In this document: positions 21,427 to 22,131 of the stretch, piece by piece
How positions within the stretch are numbered: the first letter of the stretch is position 1
Layout of the letters: each line of letters starts with the position of its first letter
Origin: JAHFUI01 sp041485905
Lineage (GTDB): Bacteria; Acidobacteriota; Vicinamibacteria; Vicinamibacterales; CAVVIG01
DNA length: 22,131 bases
Reading direction: 5' to 3'
NCBI GenBank assembly: GCA_041485905.1
Contig: JBGPKK010000067.1
Location: 1 to 22,131 of the forward strand
Notes under the pieces: generated by a model
The model's input: the letters and a program-made list of their open reading frames with translations, nothing else
Told to the model about the DNA's origin: nothing
Database searches by the model: none
Program-made: the position numbers and the translations under genes

Positions 21427-22131
21427 ATGGGACGACATCGACAGCGGCGCACCATCTCGCACGCCGACTTTCAGCCCTCGCCCGTGCCTCGCAGGGCTAA
21501 AGCCCTGCGCCACAAGGGAGCCCTGCGGCACAACGGAAACCTTCGGTGGCTGGCGATTTGCGGCCTTCTCGCGATGCTGGCCGTCTACCTCGCGCACGTG
21601 TGGCACTTCAGGCCTTACGTGAACGACGACGCCTACATTACGTTCCGGTACAGCCGGTTCGTCGCGATGGGCCGGGGTCCCTACTTCAATGTCGGCGAGC
21701 GCGTGGAAGGCTACAGCAACCTGTTGCTCATGCTCCTGATGGTGCCGGTCATTGCCGTCGGTGGCGCGGGCGCAGCTTTGTGGGGCGCGAAAATCATCGG
21801 GGGCGTCTGCGGTGCACTCAGCCTGGTGGCGGCATTCGCGTTGTGCGTGCGCTTGCAGCGGGACGAAGCAGACCGTGTGCCTTCCTGGATAGCGGGCGTG
21901 CTCGCCGCCGGTGTGATCGCGGTGTCTCCCTCGTATGCCCTCAACAGTGTGAGCGGACTGGAGACGACGCTATTCGGCTTGTGCATCACCGGAGGCGTGC
22001 TGCTGGGAACGATCAGCGCGCAGGAGGACCGGTGGCGCGGCGCCGGTCTCGCCTTCGCCTGTGGCGTACTGAGCCGGCCGGAAGGCCCTCTCGTCTTTGC
22101 GGTGTGGTGGTCGGCGCAGGCGGTGTCCGCG
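21427..22131 (+). CDS. GT-C-like membrane glycosyltransferase (3' partial)
   Basis: The frame is open from the ATG at 21427 to the window edge (235 codons). After a basic N-terminus comes a first membrane segment, WLAICGLLAMLAVYLAHVW, and then HFRPYVNDDAYITFRYSRF, followed by FNVGERVEGYSNLL. The DD-x-Y-I-T-x-R motif in the first extracytoplasmic loop and the GExVEGYSN motif are typical of GT-C polyprenyl-phosphate-sugar transferases of the mannosyl- or arabinofuranosyltransferase-like kind. Further hydrophobic segments follow. No good ribosome site was seen. A palindromic repeat falls within codons ~22-35, so the true start may lie downstream. Divergent from the PQQ gene across 50 bp. Confidence 0.75.
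   Translation, partial: MGRHRQRRTISHADFQPSPVPRRAKALRHKGALRHNGNLRWLAICGLLAMLAVYLAHVWHFRPYVNDDAYITFRYSRFVAMGRGPYFNVGERVEGYSNLLLMLLMVPVIAVGGAGAALWGAKIIGGVCGALSLVAAFALCVRLQRDEADRVPSWIAGVLAAGVIAVSPSYALNSVSGLETTLFGLCITGGVLLGTISAQEDRWRGAGLAFACGVLSRPEGPLVFAVWWSAQAVSA
21490..21509. repeat. Second dispersed palindrome type (CGCAGGGCT arms)
   Basis: Perfect 9-bp arms CGCAGGGCT and AGCCCTGCG flank AA. GCCCTGCGCCACAA (21502-21515) is repeated in near form at 21520-21533. It lies in the N-terminal part of the glycosyltransferase frame. I recall such CAGGGCTAAAGCCCTG units as frequent in acidobacterial genomes. That cannot be checked here. Confidence 0.75.

Overview
The window is about 22 kb of uniformly GC-rich bacterial DNA. 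The suite of secreted proteins (paired DUF1592-type cytochrome and Tat-exported DUF1552 protein, ankyrin protein, DinB-like protein, tannase-family esterases, PQQ enzyme with a cupredoxin tail) and the dispersed palindromes suggest an uncultured Acidobacteriota of the Vicinamibacteria type. That placement is inferred from gene content, not proven. No rRNA, tRNA, CRISPR array or recognisable transposase gene was seen.

Region 1 (1-6605) is a defence and toxin-antitoxin scrapyard. It opens with a gene that runs in from the left. The gene begins as the DEAH helicase (Res) of a Type III-like restriction system and ends as the C-terminus of its methyltransferase (Mod), so it looks like an in-frame deletion or recombination chimera. 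The last 87 nt of mod recur twice more (3987-4073, 5100-5186), detached from any mod body. Each of the three copies is directly followed by different cargo: a DUF433/DUF5615 pair, an AbiEii/MNT-like nucleotidyltransferase, and a Uma2 nuclease. Copies 2 and 3 lie in ~250-bp direct repeats that also carry the 5' end and upstream region of a DUF433 antitoxin gene. The island also holds an unknown 324-aa protein, a VapB with a truncated VapC and a two-site operator, an orphan DUF433 protein, and a second nucleotidyltransferase with a 73-aa partner.

Region 2 (6655-10978, minus strand) encodes two tannase/feruloyl-esterase family enzymes and a Vgb-like beta-propeller. Region 3 (11028-16986, plus strand) is a tight four-gene run: DUF1592 multidomain cytochrome, DUF1552 protein, ankyrin-repeat protein, DinB-like protein. 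All four have export signals. Region 4 (21376-17096, minus strand) is a probable operon of a PQQ dehydrogenase with a C-terminal cupredoxin, a CPBP-type membrane protease and an MFS transporter. A GT-C-like membrane glycosyltransferase starts at 21427 and runs off the right edge.

Regions 2-4 could together form a periplasmic system that cleaves plant phenolic esters, oxidises released alcohols and imports the products. This is inferred from co-location only. Short palindromic repeats (GCCGGACCC/GGGTCCGGC arms, and CGCAGGGCT/AGCCCTGCG arms) are scattered between these genes. In two places they lie inside predicted coding sequence, and in two others they supply a stop codon.
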